DNA of 64,000 nucleotides from an uncultured Vibrio sp. (GCF_963675395.1 NZ_OY776223.1:3100001-3164000); one strand, 5' to 3'. Numbered from the stretch's first letter, positions 9,520 to 18,833 are shown. Translations and numbers: made by a program. The notes: generated from the letters alone by a model not told the origin.

Positions 9520-10594
9520 TCAAACAAGACGCATATTACTTAAAGCCGCTCTATTTGGGGCGGCCACGCCATTACTGCCTTTTGGCTGTGCTAGTAATAC
9601 TCAGCGCAAACCTGCTTTGATTGGATGTTCAATCATAGGCCGTAACAAGTATGCAGCCGTTGTTGCTGACGAGCACGGGATGCCGATTTCAAAATTGCCC
9701 ATCCCAGAACGTGGTCACGGTGTTGCTACCAACCCACAGGGTCATGCGGCGGTGTTTGGTCGTCGACCGGGTACCTTCTTCATGGTATTCGACTATCGAA
9801 ACGGGCAAGCGATAAAGTTGCACTCTGCACAAGCAAACCGTCATTTCTATGGGCACGGCGTGTATTCCCACGATGGGAACTACCTGTTCGTGACAGAAGG
9901 TGAAAGGGGAACCAGCAGAGGTATTATTGGCGTTTACGAGGTGCGTAAGCATTATCAGAAGATTGACGAGCTGTCAGGTTTTGGTATCGGACCACATGAG
10001 GTCATCATGATGCCCGATGGCGCATTGGCGATAGGTGTTGGTGGTGTACATACCAATGGGCGAGAGCCTCTAAACCTTGACGCCATGACGCCAAGTTTGA
10101 GTTACCTTTCTCAAGATGGTGAGCTGCTCGATCAAGTTTCTCTGCCCGACCACAAGTTGAGTATTCGTCACCTAGCTCATGATGGCTCTGAAGCGGTGCT
10201 ATGTGGCCAGCAATATCGAGGAGAGCCTGATGAATACCCTGCGTTGATCGCGATGCATACGCGTGGTGGAGAAATGTCAGAACTACAAGCAGAGCCTGAG
10301 GAGTGGGCTCGGTTCAATCATTATGTCGCCAGCATTGCTGCGACTGAAGAGTGGATATTAGCCACTTCACCTCCAGGTAGTTGCTATGGAATCTGGTCGA
10401 AAGCGACGGGCAGGTTGGTCGAATTGAACGCGTTACCCGACGCATCCGGTGTTGTGCTCTACGGGGATGAGTTCCGCATCAGCTCTGGTGCAGGTAAAGT
10501 CGTAGAGCAACGGCCAACAGAGTTCAGAAATACATTTTCCAGCGGTATACAGTGGGATAACCATTGGTCTAAAATTGTACAAAATGAGAGCTAA
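9500..10594 (+). CDS. DUF1513 family protein, Tat-exported
   Basis: The 364-residue last gene of the imelysin operon, whose start lies inside the end of the preceding gene. The N-terminus has a twin-arginine signal (TRRILLKAALFGAA) followed by LLPFGCASN, where a cysteine could be lipidated. The rest has a repeating beta-propeller-like pattern (GHGVATNPQGHAAVFGRRPG, HGVYSHDGNYLFVTEGE) typical of DUF1513. ATG 9500 and ATG 9509 are both possible starts. No enzymatic residues are known for the family. The context points to periplasmic metal acquisition. Confidence 0.83.
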   Translation: MLPMVTDQTRRILLKAALFGAATPLLPFGCASNTQRKPALIGCSIIGRNKYAAVVADEHGMPISKLPIPERGHGVATNPQGHAAVFGRRPGTFFMVFDYRNGQAIKLHSAQANRHFYGHGVYSHDGNYLFVTEGERGTSRGIIGVYEVRKHYQKIDELSGFGIGPHEVIMMPDGALAIGVGGVHTNGREPLNLDAMTPSLSYLSQDGELLDQVSLPDHKLSIRHLAHDGSEAVLCGQQYRGEPDEYPALIAMHTRGGEMSELQAEPEEWARFNHYVASIAATEEWILATSPPGSCYGIWSKATGRLVELNALPDASGVVLYGDEFRISSGAGKVVEQRPTEFRNTFSSGIQWDNHWSKIVQNES

Positions 10595-10713
10595 TTGGTG
10601 GTTTTATTTGAAACTTATCTGAAAAAATATTGTCCCGTTCTTATTTTTAAAGCAGCAACCTGTGAAATATTTGCCATACTTTCACAAAAGGCAAGTAGGT
10701 AAGGGTTGTATCA

Positions 10714-12276
10714 GTGATTGCTAGGCTTTTAATTATGACGGCACTTTTAGTGCCGTTTTGCAGCTTTTCTACCGCAGTTTCTCTTGATAATGCTTCACAA
10801 GCAGAGCAAGAAGGAGCGGTGAAACAGCTCTCAATTGAAAAAATGATCCACTACCCATCAGTGGTGGAGCAATTGTACCAGAGCACCAATTACCATTTGA
10901 ATTGGCAGAATGAAAGTGATGTCGAGCAGTTCATTTATCAGTTGAATATAGTTGCGCTTGCCGACGTTACTAAAGAGTTTGATGACCAGCTACATAGAAT
11001 CAACCAGATCAGGTGGCAAGGTGACAATCTCGACTTTGATTTGGTGATGACGGATTCACTCTTAATGTATTTAAGTTACCTTGAGCAACTGCCTCATGAA
11101 GGGGTTAACTGGCTGTTTGCCAATAAAGCTCAAGTTGAACTTCCTCCTCCAAGTATCGATACATTATCGGTTCTGAGTAATGAGCTCACGGTTGGTAAGC
11201 TTGATCAGTTCTTATTAAGCTTACGTTCTCCTCTACAAATGGAGCGAGATTTCAATTCGGCTTTTTCAAGCTTATCTGAGCAAGCTCAATACCAATACCC
11301 GATATATCAACAACAAGGACTACTTCGTTTTGGTGATCCAATACCCAATAAAGCTGCTTTGACCGAACGTGTTGCGATCGTCGGCGTTGATGTCAGCTTT
11401 GTTGATCTTAACTCGCCGCGGTATGATGAGAACTTAGAATTAGCAGTGAAAGAATTTCAACGTATTCATGGTTTGAAACAAGACGGCATTATTGGACCTA
11501 ACACCATTCGCTGGATCAATTTTTCACCGCAGCAGCGTCTGCATTTATTAGCGTTGAATTCAGAACGCTCAAGAATATGGGCGAAAGAGCGGGATAATGT
11601 GGTCTTTGTTAATGTCCCAGGGTATCAAGTGACCTACTGGCATGACGGTCAACCACTGTTTGAGTCGAAAGTCGTCGTCGGTAAGAGTTCGAGAAAGACG
11701 CCTATTATGACGGTCAACATGGATTCGGTGATTTTGAATCCAACCTGGAATGTACCATGGAAAATCATGGTAAAAGACATCATTCCTAAAGTAAAACGTA
11801 ACCCCATGTACTTGCTTCATAATAATATTCAGATTATTCGGTCATGGACCTCACGAGAGATCATCGATCCTACCACTATCAATTGGGCTGCGGTTAATCC
11901 CAGAACCTTCCCATACCGTATGCGTCAGGCATCTGGATCGCACAATGCGTTAGGTTTGTATAAGTTCAACATGCCAAATCCACAAGCCATTTATTTGCAC
12001 GATACGCCTAGTAAGAACTTGTTTGAACAAGATCGTCGAGCATTTAGTTCTGGTTGCGTCAGAGTGGAAAATGCGGATCAATTAGCTGAACTACTTTTCA
12101 AAACTCAAGGTCTGGAAGAACGTTTTGCGAAAAAACGCCAAAGCGCCAGCCGCTCTAACACGTCGGTTCCATTAGGTGAGCGTATTCCGGTTCACATCAT
12201 CTACCAAACCGCGTGGTTAGAAGATGGGACGCTTTATTATCGAGATGATATTTATTCTTACGATAATCAAGGGTAA
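10714..12276 (+). CDS. ycbB: L,D-transpeptidase YcbB/LdtD family
   Basis: Makes 3-3 cross-links in peptidoglycan. The 520-residue product starts at GTG 10714, with AAGGG 8 bases upstream, and has a signal peptide (residues 1-22). A PG_binding_1 segment (VKEFQRIHGLKQDGIIGPNT) precedes the YkuD domain, with the catalytic HDT...RAFSSGCVRVE motif and nucleophile Cys448. Length and arrangement fit E. coli YcbB. It is followed by mepK and gloC, matching the E. coli order ycbB-ycbK-ycbL. Confidence 0.93.
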   Translation: MIARLLIMTALLVPFCSFSTAVSLDNASQAEQEGAVKQLSIEKMIHYPSVVEQLYQSTNYHLNWQNESDVEQFIYQLNIVALADVTKEFDDQLHRINQIRWQGDNLDFDLVMTDSLLMYLSYLEQLPHEGVNWLFANKAQVELPPPSIDTLSVLSNELTVGKLDQFLLSLRSPLQMERDFNSAFSSLSEQAQYQYPIYQQQGLLRFGDPIPNKAALTERVAIVGVDVSFVDLNSPRYDENLELAVKEFQRIHGLKQDGIIGPNTIRWINFSPQQRLHLLALNSERSRIWAKERDNVVFVNVPGYQVTYWHDGQPLFESKVVVGKSSRKTPIMTVNMDSVILNPTWNVPWKIMVKDIIPKVKRNPMYLLHNNIQIIRSWTSREIIDPTTINWAAVNPRTFPYRMRQASGSHNALGLYKFNMPNPQAIYLHDTPSKNLFEQDRRAFSSGCVRVENADQLAELLFKTQGLEERFAKKRQSASRSNTSVPLGERIPVHIIYQTAWLEDGTLYYRDDIYSYDNQG

Positions 12277-12449
12277 TGGCATTGTAAACTTTTAAGTAAA
12301 TTTACACTTCTGAAAATTTACTTCGTGTTCAATCAGTAAGCCAACCATCGTGGTCGCGTACCGCATTCCGGACTGATTTATGCGATTGACGAAATGCACC
12401 AGTTTGGTTAACGTCCACTGCTCGTGTGGTTTTTGAGCAGTATTTCTAT

Positions 12450-12998
12450 ATGGTAAGTCGTAATTTTTCCCGTCGTGATTTTCTTAAAATGACCACTGGT
12501 GGTGTGGTACTAGCTTCTGCTATGCCAACCCTCTCGTGGGGGGCGCTCCCAAACGAACCTCGTGTACTAGCGATGAATAATCTCAATACCAGAGAGCAGC
12601 TAGAAACGTGCTACTTTGATGGAAGTGGCTACGTTAAAGCTGAGCTTAAAAGGTTAGATCAGTTCTGTCGTGATCATAGACGTAATGAAAGTTTCCCAAT
12701 GGATAGACGTTTGTTTGACCAGATCAGCCAAATTCAAAAGCTTATTGGCACGGAGTCAGAAGTCATTGTGATCTCGGGCTATCGTTCGCCAAAGACGAAT
12801 TCCTCATTGCGAAATGGCTCTTCTGGCGTTGCGAAGAAAAGCCTTCATATGGAAGGAAAAGCCATCGATTTTCGTTTAGACGGGGTTAAGTTGTCCACCG
12901 TCCGTGATGCCGCTTTAAGCCTGAAAGCGGGTGGGGTCGGCTACTACCCGAGCAGTAACTTTGTTCATATTGATACGGGAGCGGTTCGTTCCTGGTAG
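12450..12998 (+). CDS. mepK: Murein endopeptidase MepK (YcbK, DUF882)
   Basis: Zinc-dependent M15-type peptidoglycan endopeptidase that in E. coli cleaves cross-links. The 182-residue product carries a textbook twin-arginine signal SRRDFLKM. Its zinc-site motifs are LHMEGKAIDFRLDG (H, D) and GGVGYYPSSNFVHIDTG (second His). A GTG at 12426 would add eight residues, but the ATG at 12450 puts the Tat motif at the usual distance. It sits between YcbB, which makes 3-3 cross-links, and GloC. An AT-rich hairpin lies in the gap before it. Confidence 0.92.
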   Translation: MVSRNFSRRDFLKMTTGGVVLASAMPTLSWGALPNEPRVLAMNNLNTREQLETCYFDGSGYVKAELKRLDQFCRDHRRNESFPMDRRLFDQISQIQKLIGTESEVIVISGYRSPKTNSSLRNGSSGVAKKSLHMEGKAIDFRLDGVKLSTVRDAALSLKAGGVGYYPSSNFVHIDTGAVRSW

Positions 12999-13121
12999 TT
13001 GAGATTGCCTGAGTGACCAGGGAGTCATGAATTGCATAGCTTCTACAAGTCTTGAAGTCACTTTGGCTTAGTGTCATAGTTGCGGCAGTTCTAACAACAT
13101 TAATGTGGTGATAGGTTATTC

Positions 13122-13778
13122 ATGGCTCTGAAATACCAAATTGTCCCGGTGACATCTTTTTCTCAAAACTGTTCTATCGTCTGGTGTGATGAAACGATGA
13201 AAGGCATCGTGGTTGATCCTGGCGGCGATGAGAAGCAGCTTGCAGTGTTAGTCGAAGAGTTAGGCGTTGATGTCGTTCAATTGGTTTTGACACACGGTCA
13301 CCTGGATCACGTTGGTGGTACTCAACCATTAGCGGCTTTGCTTGGTGGAAAGAAAATTGTTGGACCTCATAAAGCGGATAATTTTTGGTTACAAGGCTTA
13401 GAAGGGCAGAGCAAAATGTTTGGGTTCCCTCTGACTGAAGCTTTTGAACCTGATCAGTGGCTTGATGAGGGTGACACTGTCACTTTTGGTAATCAAGTAC
13501 TTAAGGTGATCCATACGCCGGGTCATACACCAGGTCACGTTGTGCTTTACAGCGAAGAAGCCCGTGTCGCATTTGTTGGCGACGTCTTGTTTAACGGCAG
13601 TATTGGTCGTACAGATTTCCCACAAGGTGACTTCAATACATTGATCAAATCGATCAAAGAGAAGCTTTGGCCACTTGGTAACGATGTCACCTTTGTTCCT
13701 GGCCACGGTCCGCAATCAACCTTTGGTCACGAACGTAAAACCAACCCATTTGTCGCGGATGAGATGCCGCTTTACTAG
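13122..13778 (+). CDS. gloC: Hydroxyacylglutathione hydrolase GloC (YcbL), metallo-beta-lactamase fold
   Basis: Type II glyoxalase that hydrolyses S-lactoylglutathione to D-lactate and glutathione. The 218-residue product has the metallo-beta-lactamase signature THGHLDHVGG (residues 59-68), then HTPGHTPGH, FVGDVLF and VPGHG, giving a complete binuclear metal site. It is shorter than GloB, as expected for the YcbL type. It stands 123 bases after mepK. Confidence 0.9.
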   Translation: MALKYQIVPVTSFSQNCSIVWCDETMKGIVVDPGGDEKQLAVLVEELGVDVVQLVLTHGHLDHVGGTQPLAALLGGKKIVGPHKADNFWLQGLEGQSKMFGFPLTEAFEPDQWLDEGDTVTFGNQVLKVIHTPGHTPGHVVLYSEEARVAFVGDVLFNGSIGRTDFPQGDFNTLIKSIKEKLWPLGNDVTFVPGHGPQSTFGHERKTNPFVADEMPLY

Positions 13779-13836
13779 CGAATATAGATTCGAAAAATAT
13801 CGGGTAATTGAATGACTAACTCGGGGGAGAACAAAG

Positions 13837-14517
13837 CTACTTTGTCTCGAGTAAGTCTGGCTCGGCGGCAGCTAAATACCGCCGAGTTAATCCGACAAAA
13901 TCTTCTGCTTCTCTGTCTAGATCACCAGCTGAGATAAATACGTCATAACCGTAGAAACCTCGTTGATATTTCATTCTATTCGCCAGCATTGCGAGTAAGC
14001 CTTTGTAGTGTTTTCCGTTACTACTCTGGTAGGGTTTTGGGTCTAGCACCATATCTTCGAATTTTTCTTCACAATGATTCTGCCTGGCTCCTAAATAGAG
14101 CAGAGCGCGCTGGCTTAGCAGGATTTCTGTTGCTATACGAGGGCAAATTGCATCCAGGTAGGGAGAGTAATGCTTTAAACGCACACCTACCCAAGGCAAT
14201 GGTTGATGCCAGCCATCTTGCTGGTAGCTACAAATACCTATCGATTCAATATTGCACCAGCGAACGACCCAACCACCTTTAAAAAGGTGTTGTTGAAAGT
14301 GGGTTGCAGTTAGCGTAAATGAGACTTGGCTTTTTTTGATCATCATTACCGCAAATCCGACGATAACCGCCATTAATACCACAGACAATATTGCTTGCTT
14401 CCATCCAGGAGAGATTAACACCAGAAACAAAGTTATCAGAGCGACAAGAAATAAGGTTATTCGGGTAAGAATAGAGCCAGGCTTAAAATGTGAGTTTGTA
14501 AGATGCAGCGTTTCCAT
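13837..14517 (-). CDS. DUF2982 family membrane protein
   Basis: A 226-residue protein with two adjacent N-terminal hydrophobic helices (about residues 18-38 and 42-62). A cytoplasmic domain follows with basic and aromatic patches (KGGWVVRWCNIESIGIC, KYQRGFYGYDVFISAGDLDREAE). This pattern fits the Vibrio family DUF2982, of unknown function. It converges with gloC (58-base gap). No catalytic motif can be named. Confidence 0.75.
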   Translation of the reverse strand: METLHLTNSHFKPGSILTRITLFLVALITLFLVLISPGWKQAILSVVLMAVIVGFAVMMIKKSQVSFTLTATHFQQHLFKGGWVVRWCNIESIGICSYQQDGWHQPLPWVGVRLKHYSPYLDAICPRIATEILLSQRALLYLGARQNHCEEKFEDMVLDPKPYQSSNGKHYKGLLAMLANRMKYQRGFYGYDVFISAGDLDREAEDFVGLTRRYLAAAEPDLLETK

Positions 14518-14842
14518 ACTCTTAACCTCATTGCTTCTGTGAAAATGCCCATGATCGTTATGTGATCTAATCTCGCTTCTAGACTCTTTACGAGGGAGAG
14601 ATTAATGCACTTAATTGTTATGAAATAAAATGATTTGCTGGACGAAAAACCTCTGTTTTTATGCCCAGTATTCAATAAAACTCCACACAAATCATCTGTA
14701 TAAATAGTAGACGCTCTACGTTTTGAGCGCATTTTTCATCGCAATTCGGCGCTAAAACCTACAAATTACTTACGAATTTTGGTATAAAACGCGCTTCAAA
14801 TTTTCATCCCTGCTGAGATGCAGTGAACTGGAGACATATTCA
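14518..14842. other. Divergent intergenic region, no gene seen
   Basis: A 325-base spacer between the DUF2982 gene (leftward) and the Ala/Lys-rich protein gene (rightward). It must hold promoters for both. The minus-strand frame crossing it lacks a ribosome binding site and overlaps the DUF2982 start. Confidence 0.6.
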
Positions 14843-15244
14843 ATGAGACTTGCTCATAAGCGTAAAGTGCAAATGAAATTGCAAAAACGCATTAAAGCGA
14901 CAGTAGCAAACATTGCTGCAGTGCAAAAAGCAGCGAAGCCTGTTGCTGAAAAGGCAGCAGCTTCTGTTACTGAAAAAGCTGTTGCTGAGAAAGTAGTAGC
15001 TGAGAAGAAAGTAGCTGTCGCGAAAACAGTAGAAGTTGCGTTAACTCCAAAACAGCAACACGTGCTAGATATCATTGTGGCAAATGCGGACGGTATTAAC
15101 CCTAAAGGTATCGGCCTTGCTGCAGGTCAAGAAGACACTAAAGCGGCATCTTGGGCGACTGGCGCACTGAAGAAGCTTCTTGAAGAAAACTTGGTTCAAA
15201 AAGAGCAATTGGCAGGTAACAAAGTTATCTATAAAGCGATTTGA
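14843..15244 (+). CDS. Small protein with Ala/Lys-rich N-terminus and winged-helix-like C-terminus
   Basis: A 133-residue protein starting at ATG 14843, with GGAG 10 bases upstream, and ended by a strong terminator. Residues 1-65 are basic and dominated by Ala, Lys, Val and Glu in imperfect AEKxxA repeats (AEKAAASVTEKAVAEKVVAE). Residues 66-133 (LTPKQQHVLDIIVANADGIN to the end) look like a MarR-type winged helix with an expected wing at NKVIYKA. The layout resembles a nucleoid or DNA-binding protein with a flexible basic tail. The function is not established. Confidence 0.7.
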   Translation: MRLAHKRKVQMKLQKRIKATVANIAAVQKAAKPVAEKAAASVTEKAVAEKVVAEKKVAVAKTVEVALTPKQQHVLDIIVANADGINPKGIGLAAGQEDTKAASWATGALKKLLEENLVQKEQLAGNKVIYKAI

Positions 15245-15280
15245 TTTTAAGTCCACGATCTTACTAAGATAGAGCTCTCT

Positions 15281-15312
15281 AATACCTCGACCATGGTCGG
15301 GGTATTTTTTAT
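15281..15312 (+). terminator. Rho-independent terminator
   Basis: An inverted repeat centred on CGACCATGGTCG, extended by ATACC and GGTAT, is followed by T6. It lies 37 bases after the preceding stop. Confidence 0.85.
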
Positions 15313-15776
15313 TATTTAATTAGCTACTTAAAACCGATTAACTCCCCCCGATTCGTATCCTCCTTTGACAAGTCTGCCGACGCCAAAATGTCGTTTGTCA
15401 CATTTCTTTAAATACTTTGTGAAATTTTTGGAAAGATACCACGTACGTAGTCTTAATTATTCAGAGTATTTTCACATCATAATAACTTTTTGTTTTTATT
15501 TGGTTATGGTTTTTGTAGGGGTAATTTCCTACGTATAAATACGTACTACCAATAGCTAGTGTGTGAGGAATCTGCAGTAAAAATTGCGTGTTCCTGCCCA
15601 TTTCAGAATAAACATTATTGATACATCTTTAGCATCAAGTTATGCCCTGTAATTCAAATGATGTTGCGTTATCTTAAGCGGTCGTTTTATAGCAGCACAT
15701 TGTTCGTTACTGGATGTAATACAAATCCTTGTGAAATGGATGATAACAATAACCTTGGTGACAAAGGACGTGAACG
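15313..15776 (+). promoter_or_regulatory. Upstream region of the TRAP operon with TACGTA-type palindromes
   Basis: A 464-base region without a gene. It contains the palindrome ACGTACGT (15441-15448) and the symmetrical TACGTATAAATACGTA (15530-15545), which look like operator half-sites. The adjacent NarL-type response regulator is the obvious candidate to bind them, but that is inference. A purine-rich AAAGGACG precedes the dctP start. Confidence 0.45.
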
Positions 15777-16865
15777 ATGAGTTTAATCCAAAAATCTCTT
15801 AGAAGAGTGCTGAAAACTACCGCTGTGGTTGCTGCAATGGCTTTCGTGGCAACTTCTGCAAATGCTGCTGAAAAAGTATATCGCCTGAAACTGGCAGAGA
15901 CGTGGGGACCTAACTTTCCTATTTTTGGCGATACGACGAAAAATATGGCTAAAATGGCAGAAGAAATGTCAAACGGCCGTCTGCAAATTCGCATTGACTC
16001 AGCGAACAAGCACAAAGCCCCTTTTGGTGTGTTTGACATGGTGAAATCAGGTCAATACGACTTAGGCCATTCAGCGTCTTACTACTGGAAAGGAAAAGTG
16101 CCAAACACACTTTACTTTTCTTCTATGCCTTTCGGTATGTTACCTACAGAACAGTATGCTTGGTTCTACTACGGCGGTGGTATGGAGCTGATGGATAAAG
16201 TGTACGCTCCTCATAACTTGATGTCCTTCCCAGGAGGGAACACAGATACTCAAATGGGTGGGTGGTTTCAAAAAGAAATCAAAACATTGGATGACCTTCA
16301 AGGCCTGAAAATGCGTATCCCTGGATTTGCTGGAGAAATCTTGGCCGAATTAGGCGCTAAACCAACCAATATTGCGCCGGGCGAGCTATACACCTCCCTT
16401 GAGCGTCGTACCATTGATGCACTTGAGTGGGTTGGTCCTTCTCTAGACCTGCGTATGGGCTTCCACAAGATAGCTCCTTACTACTACACAGGTTGGCACG
16501 AGCCTGCAACAGAGCTTCAGTTCCTAGTCAACAAGCGTACTTGGGAAAAATTACCTGATGATCTTAAAGCAATCTTAAAAGTAGCAATGAAAACGGCTGC
16601 TTACGATATGTACACACAGTCTAAACACGAAAGTGGTAAGAACTGGGCGACGATTAAGTCAGAGTACCCGGACGTAGAAGTAAAAGACTTCCCACCTGAA
16701 GTCATGGCAGCAATGAAAGAAGCAAATGATCGTCTGTTGAAGAAACACGCAGAAGAAGATGCATTGGCGAAAGAGATCCAAGAGTCTCAAGCTGCCTACA
16801 TGGAGCAAGTTCGTCAATGGACTGACATTTCGCAACGAGCGTATCTAAACAGTCAAGCTGACTAA
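15777..16865 (+). CDS. dctP: TRAP transporter substrate-binding protein DctP
   Basis: Periplasmic binding protein of a TRAP importer. The 362-residue product has a Sec signal peptide (cleavage near ANA/AEK, residue 30) and the DctP motifs KLAETWGPNFPIFGD, LQGLKMRIPGFAGEIL and SLERRTIDALEWVGP. The last contains the conserved arginine that usually contacts the carboxylate of the ligand. The sequence resembles the sub-group that binds 2-oxo or hydroxy acids (TakP-like) more than the sialic-acid group, but the ligand is not determined. dctQ, dctM and a two-component system follow. Confidence 0.88.
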   Translation: MSLIQKSLRRVLKTTAVVAAMAFVATSANAAEKVYRLKLAETWGPNFPIFGDTTKNMAKMAEEMSNGRLQIRIDSANKHKAPFGVFDMVKSGQYDLGHSASYYWKGKVPNTLYFSSMPFGMLPTEQYAWFYYGGGMELMDKVYAPHNLMSFPGGNTDTQMGGWFQKEIKTLDDLQGLKMRIPGFAGEILAELGAKPTNIAPGELYTSLERRTIDALEWVGPSLDLRMGFHKIAPYYYTGWHEPATELQFLVNKRTWEKLPDDLKAILKVAMKTAAYDMYTQSKHESGKNWATIKSEYPDVEVKDFPPEVMAAMKEANDRLLKKHAEEDALAKEIQESQAAYMEQVRQWTDISQRAYLNSQAD

Positions 16866-16876
16866 TGCGTCAGTAA

Positions 16877-16968
16877 GTTGCCCAAGCACGGCGGTTTGGG
16901 CAGCCAGTGAAGCCCAAGAAAAACTTCTACTAAAGATCATAATAAATGCTCCGCAATTTAGCGGAGCT
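16877..16968 (+). promoter_or_regulatory. Two stem-loops between dctP and dctQ
   Basis: GCCCAA...TTGGGC (about 16880-16901) and a perfect GCTCCGC-AATTTA-GCGGAGC hairpin (16948-16967) lie in the 129-base gap and lack T runs. Such hairpins often protect the mRNA of an abundant binding protein while its membrane partners are made at lower level; that role is inferred here. Confidence 0.6.
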
Positions 16969-16994
16969 CAACCATACGTTCCACGGAGTCAGGA

Positions 16995-17534
16995 ATGAGA
17001 AGCCTTATTTATATTGAGCGGATGTTTAACCGCTTCAGTGATTTTTTGGGGTGGTTGTCCAGCATCCTCTTTATCTTACTGTTACTAAATGTGGTATATG
17101 ACGTTGTCATGCGCTACGCGTTCAACGATGTCTCTATCGCCTTTCAAGAAATGGAATGGCACCTGTTTTCCTCAGTTTTTTTGCTGGGTGTACCATACGC
17201 CATCAAAGCTGGCGGTCATGTTCGAGTCGACATTTTTTATGAGCGGTTGTCTTATAAAGCGCAGTCCATCATCGACCTGATAGGCACGCTATTTTTCCTA
17301 CTCCCTTTTTGCTTGCTGGTCGCTTGGTTTGGTATCGACTTTGCCAAAGAAAGTTACGCACTAGGGGAAACATCCGGAGACCCTGGTGGCTTGCCTTATC
17401 GTTGGATTATTAAGGCAATGATCCCGTTATCATTCTTTTTTATGGCAGTGAGTGGCATTGGCTTATTACTGCACTCTATCAATAAAATTGTTAACCCCCA
17501 TCTCATCTATGCCGGCAATAACGGTAAGTCGTAA
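16995..17534 (+). CDS. dctQ: TRAP transporter small membrane subunit DctQ
   Basis: A 179-residue membrane protein with four hydrophobic helices (about residues 17-38, 53-70, 92-112, 136-156). It has the DctQ-typical FQEMEWHLFSSVFLLGVPYAIKAGGHVRVD stretch. It pairs with DctM to form the transport channel for the ligand delivered by DctP. The ATG has GGAG shortly upstream (CGGAGTCAGGA), and dctM starts 12 bases after its stop. Confidence 0.9.
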   Translation: MRSLIYIERMFNRFSDFLGWLSSILFILLLLNVVYDVVMRYAFNDVSIAFQEMEWHLFSSVFLLGVPYAIKAGGHVRVDIFYERLSYKAQSIIDLIGTLFFLLPFCLLVAWFGIDFAKESYALGETSGDPGGLPYRWIIKAMIPLSFFFMAVSGIGLLLHSINKIVNPHLIYAGNNGKS

Positions 17535-17546
17535 AAGGAAGTTATT

Positions 17547-18833
17547 ATGATCGGTATAGTCATGTTTTTTGTGGCCCTATTTGCGCTACTTTTGGGTTTT
17601 CCTGTTGCTTTTACATTTGGTGGCATTGCGCTGATCTTTGGTGTTTGGGCAGAAGGCATTGAAATGTTTGCCTTTATGCCATACCGCATTCAATCGATTA
17701 TGCAAAATACGGTGCTGATGGCCGTGCCGTTGTTTGTGTTCATGGGGCTGGTTTTACAGAAAACAAAGCTCGCAGAGCAACTATTAGAATCCATGGGTCG
17801 TCTGTTTGGTGGAGTTCGTGGTGGTATCGCAATTTCTACTGTATTAGTCGGCGCACTTCTTGCGGCATCGACAGGTGTTGTTGGAGCCTCAGTGGTAGCG
17901 ATGGGTCTTATCTCTCTGCCTGTGATGCTCAAGTACAACTATGACAAAGGTCTTGCGTGTGGCACCATCTGTGCGTCAGGTACGCTAGGGCAGATCATTC
18001 CTCCTTCCATCGTACTGATCCTTTTAGGGGACGTATTAGGTGTGCCTGTCGGTGACCTATTCCAAGCAGCAATATGGCCGGGTATCACTTTGGTTGCTGC
18101 GTACGTAATATATATCCTTATCTACGCAAAATTGAATCCAGACGCGGCTCAGCCTATAGAGCGTGACGAATCTGTCAGCCGCAAAGAAGAAGTCATCAGC
18201 GCGCTCAAAGCGGTGCTACCGCCACTGGCGCTGATCATTGTCGTACTAGGCTCTATTTTTGCGGGTATCGCCACACCAACAGAGTCAGCGGCCTTGGGCG
18301 GTGCCGGTGCGATTGTGCTTGCTGTGCTGTACAAGCAGTTTAGCTGGTCGATGGTTTATGACGCTTCAAAAGAGACGGTAAAAGTCACTGCGATGGTGTT
18401 TGCCATATTGCTTGGCGCGACCGCATTCTCTATGGCCTTTACTTACACTGGTGGGGATTATTTAGTCGAAGAGTGGATGCTGAATATTCCGGGTGAAAAA
18501 TGGGGCTTCCTGATCATAACCATGCTGGTTATTTTGATTCTGGGCTTCTTTATCGATTTCGTTGAAATCTGTTTCATCATCGTTCCTATCCTTGCGCCAG
18601 TCGCTGAGCTGCTAGGCATTAACATGGCGTGGTTTGCGATTCTGGTTGCGATGAACTTACAAACCTCTTTCCTAACGCCACCGTTCGGTTTTAGTTTGTT
18701 CTACTTGAAAGGGGTTGCACCAGCAGGGGTGACAACACGAGATATTTATAAGGGTGTGATGCCGTTTATCGCAATTCAGATAGTCGTGCTTGCGTCACTG
18801 CTGTTCTTTCCTGGCTTTTACGGAATGGGGTAA
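17547..18833 (+). CDS. dctM: TRAP transporter large membrane subunit DctM
   Basis: A 428-residue permease with about 12 membrane helices, the channel subunit of the TRAP importer. Family motifs visible include AASTGVVGASVVAMGLISLP, CASGTLGQIIPPSIVLILLG and LQTSFLTPPFGFSLFYLKG. An AAAAGGAAG ribosome binding site precedes the ATG. Downstream, after about 100 bases, comes the histidine kinase, probably in the same operon. Confidence 0.93.
   Translation: MIGIVMFFVALFALLLGFPVAFTFGGIALIFGVWAEGIEMFAFMPYRIQSIMQNTVLMAVPLFVFMGLVLQKTKLAEQLLESMGRLFGGVRGGIAISTVLVGALLAASTGVVGASVVAMGLISLPVMLKYNYDKGLACGTICASGTLGQIIPPSIVLILLGDVLGVPVGDLFQAAIWPGITLVAAYVIYILIYAKLNPDAAQPIERDESVSRKEEVISALKAVLPPLALIIVVLGSIFAGIATPTESAALGGAGAIVLAVLYKQFSWSMVYDASKETVKVTAMVFAILLGATAFSMAFTYTGGDYLVEEWMLNIPGEKWGFLIITMLVILILGFFIDFVEICFIIVPILAPVAELLGINMAWFAILVAMNLQTSFLTPPFGFSLFYLKGVAPAGVTTRDIYKGVMPFIAIQIVVLASLLFFPGFYGMG

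Noticed and set aside
12286..12312. TyrR-box-like TGTAAA...TTTACA
   Set aside because: The spacing between half-sites is 12 rather than 6 bases and the neighbouring genes are unrelated to aromatic amino acids; it is better seen as part of a hairpin.
14457..14732. Minus-strand frame of 91 codons before the DUF2982 gene
   Set aside because: It overlaps the better supported DUF2982 start and has no start signal.
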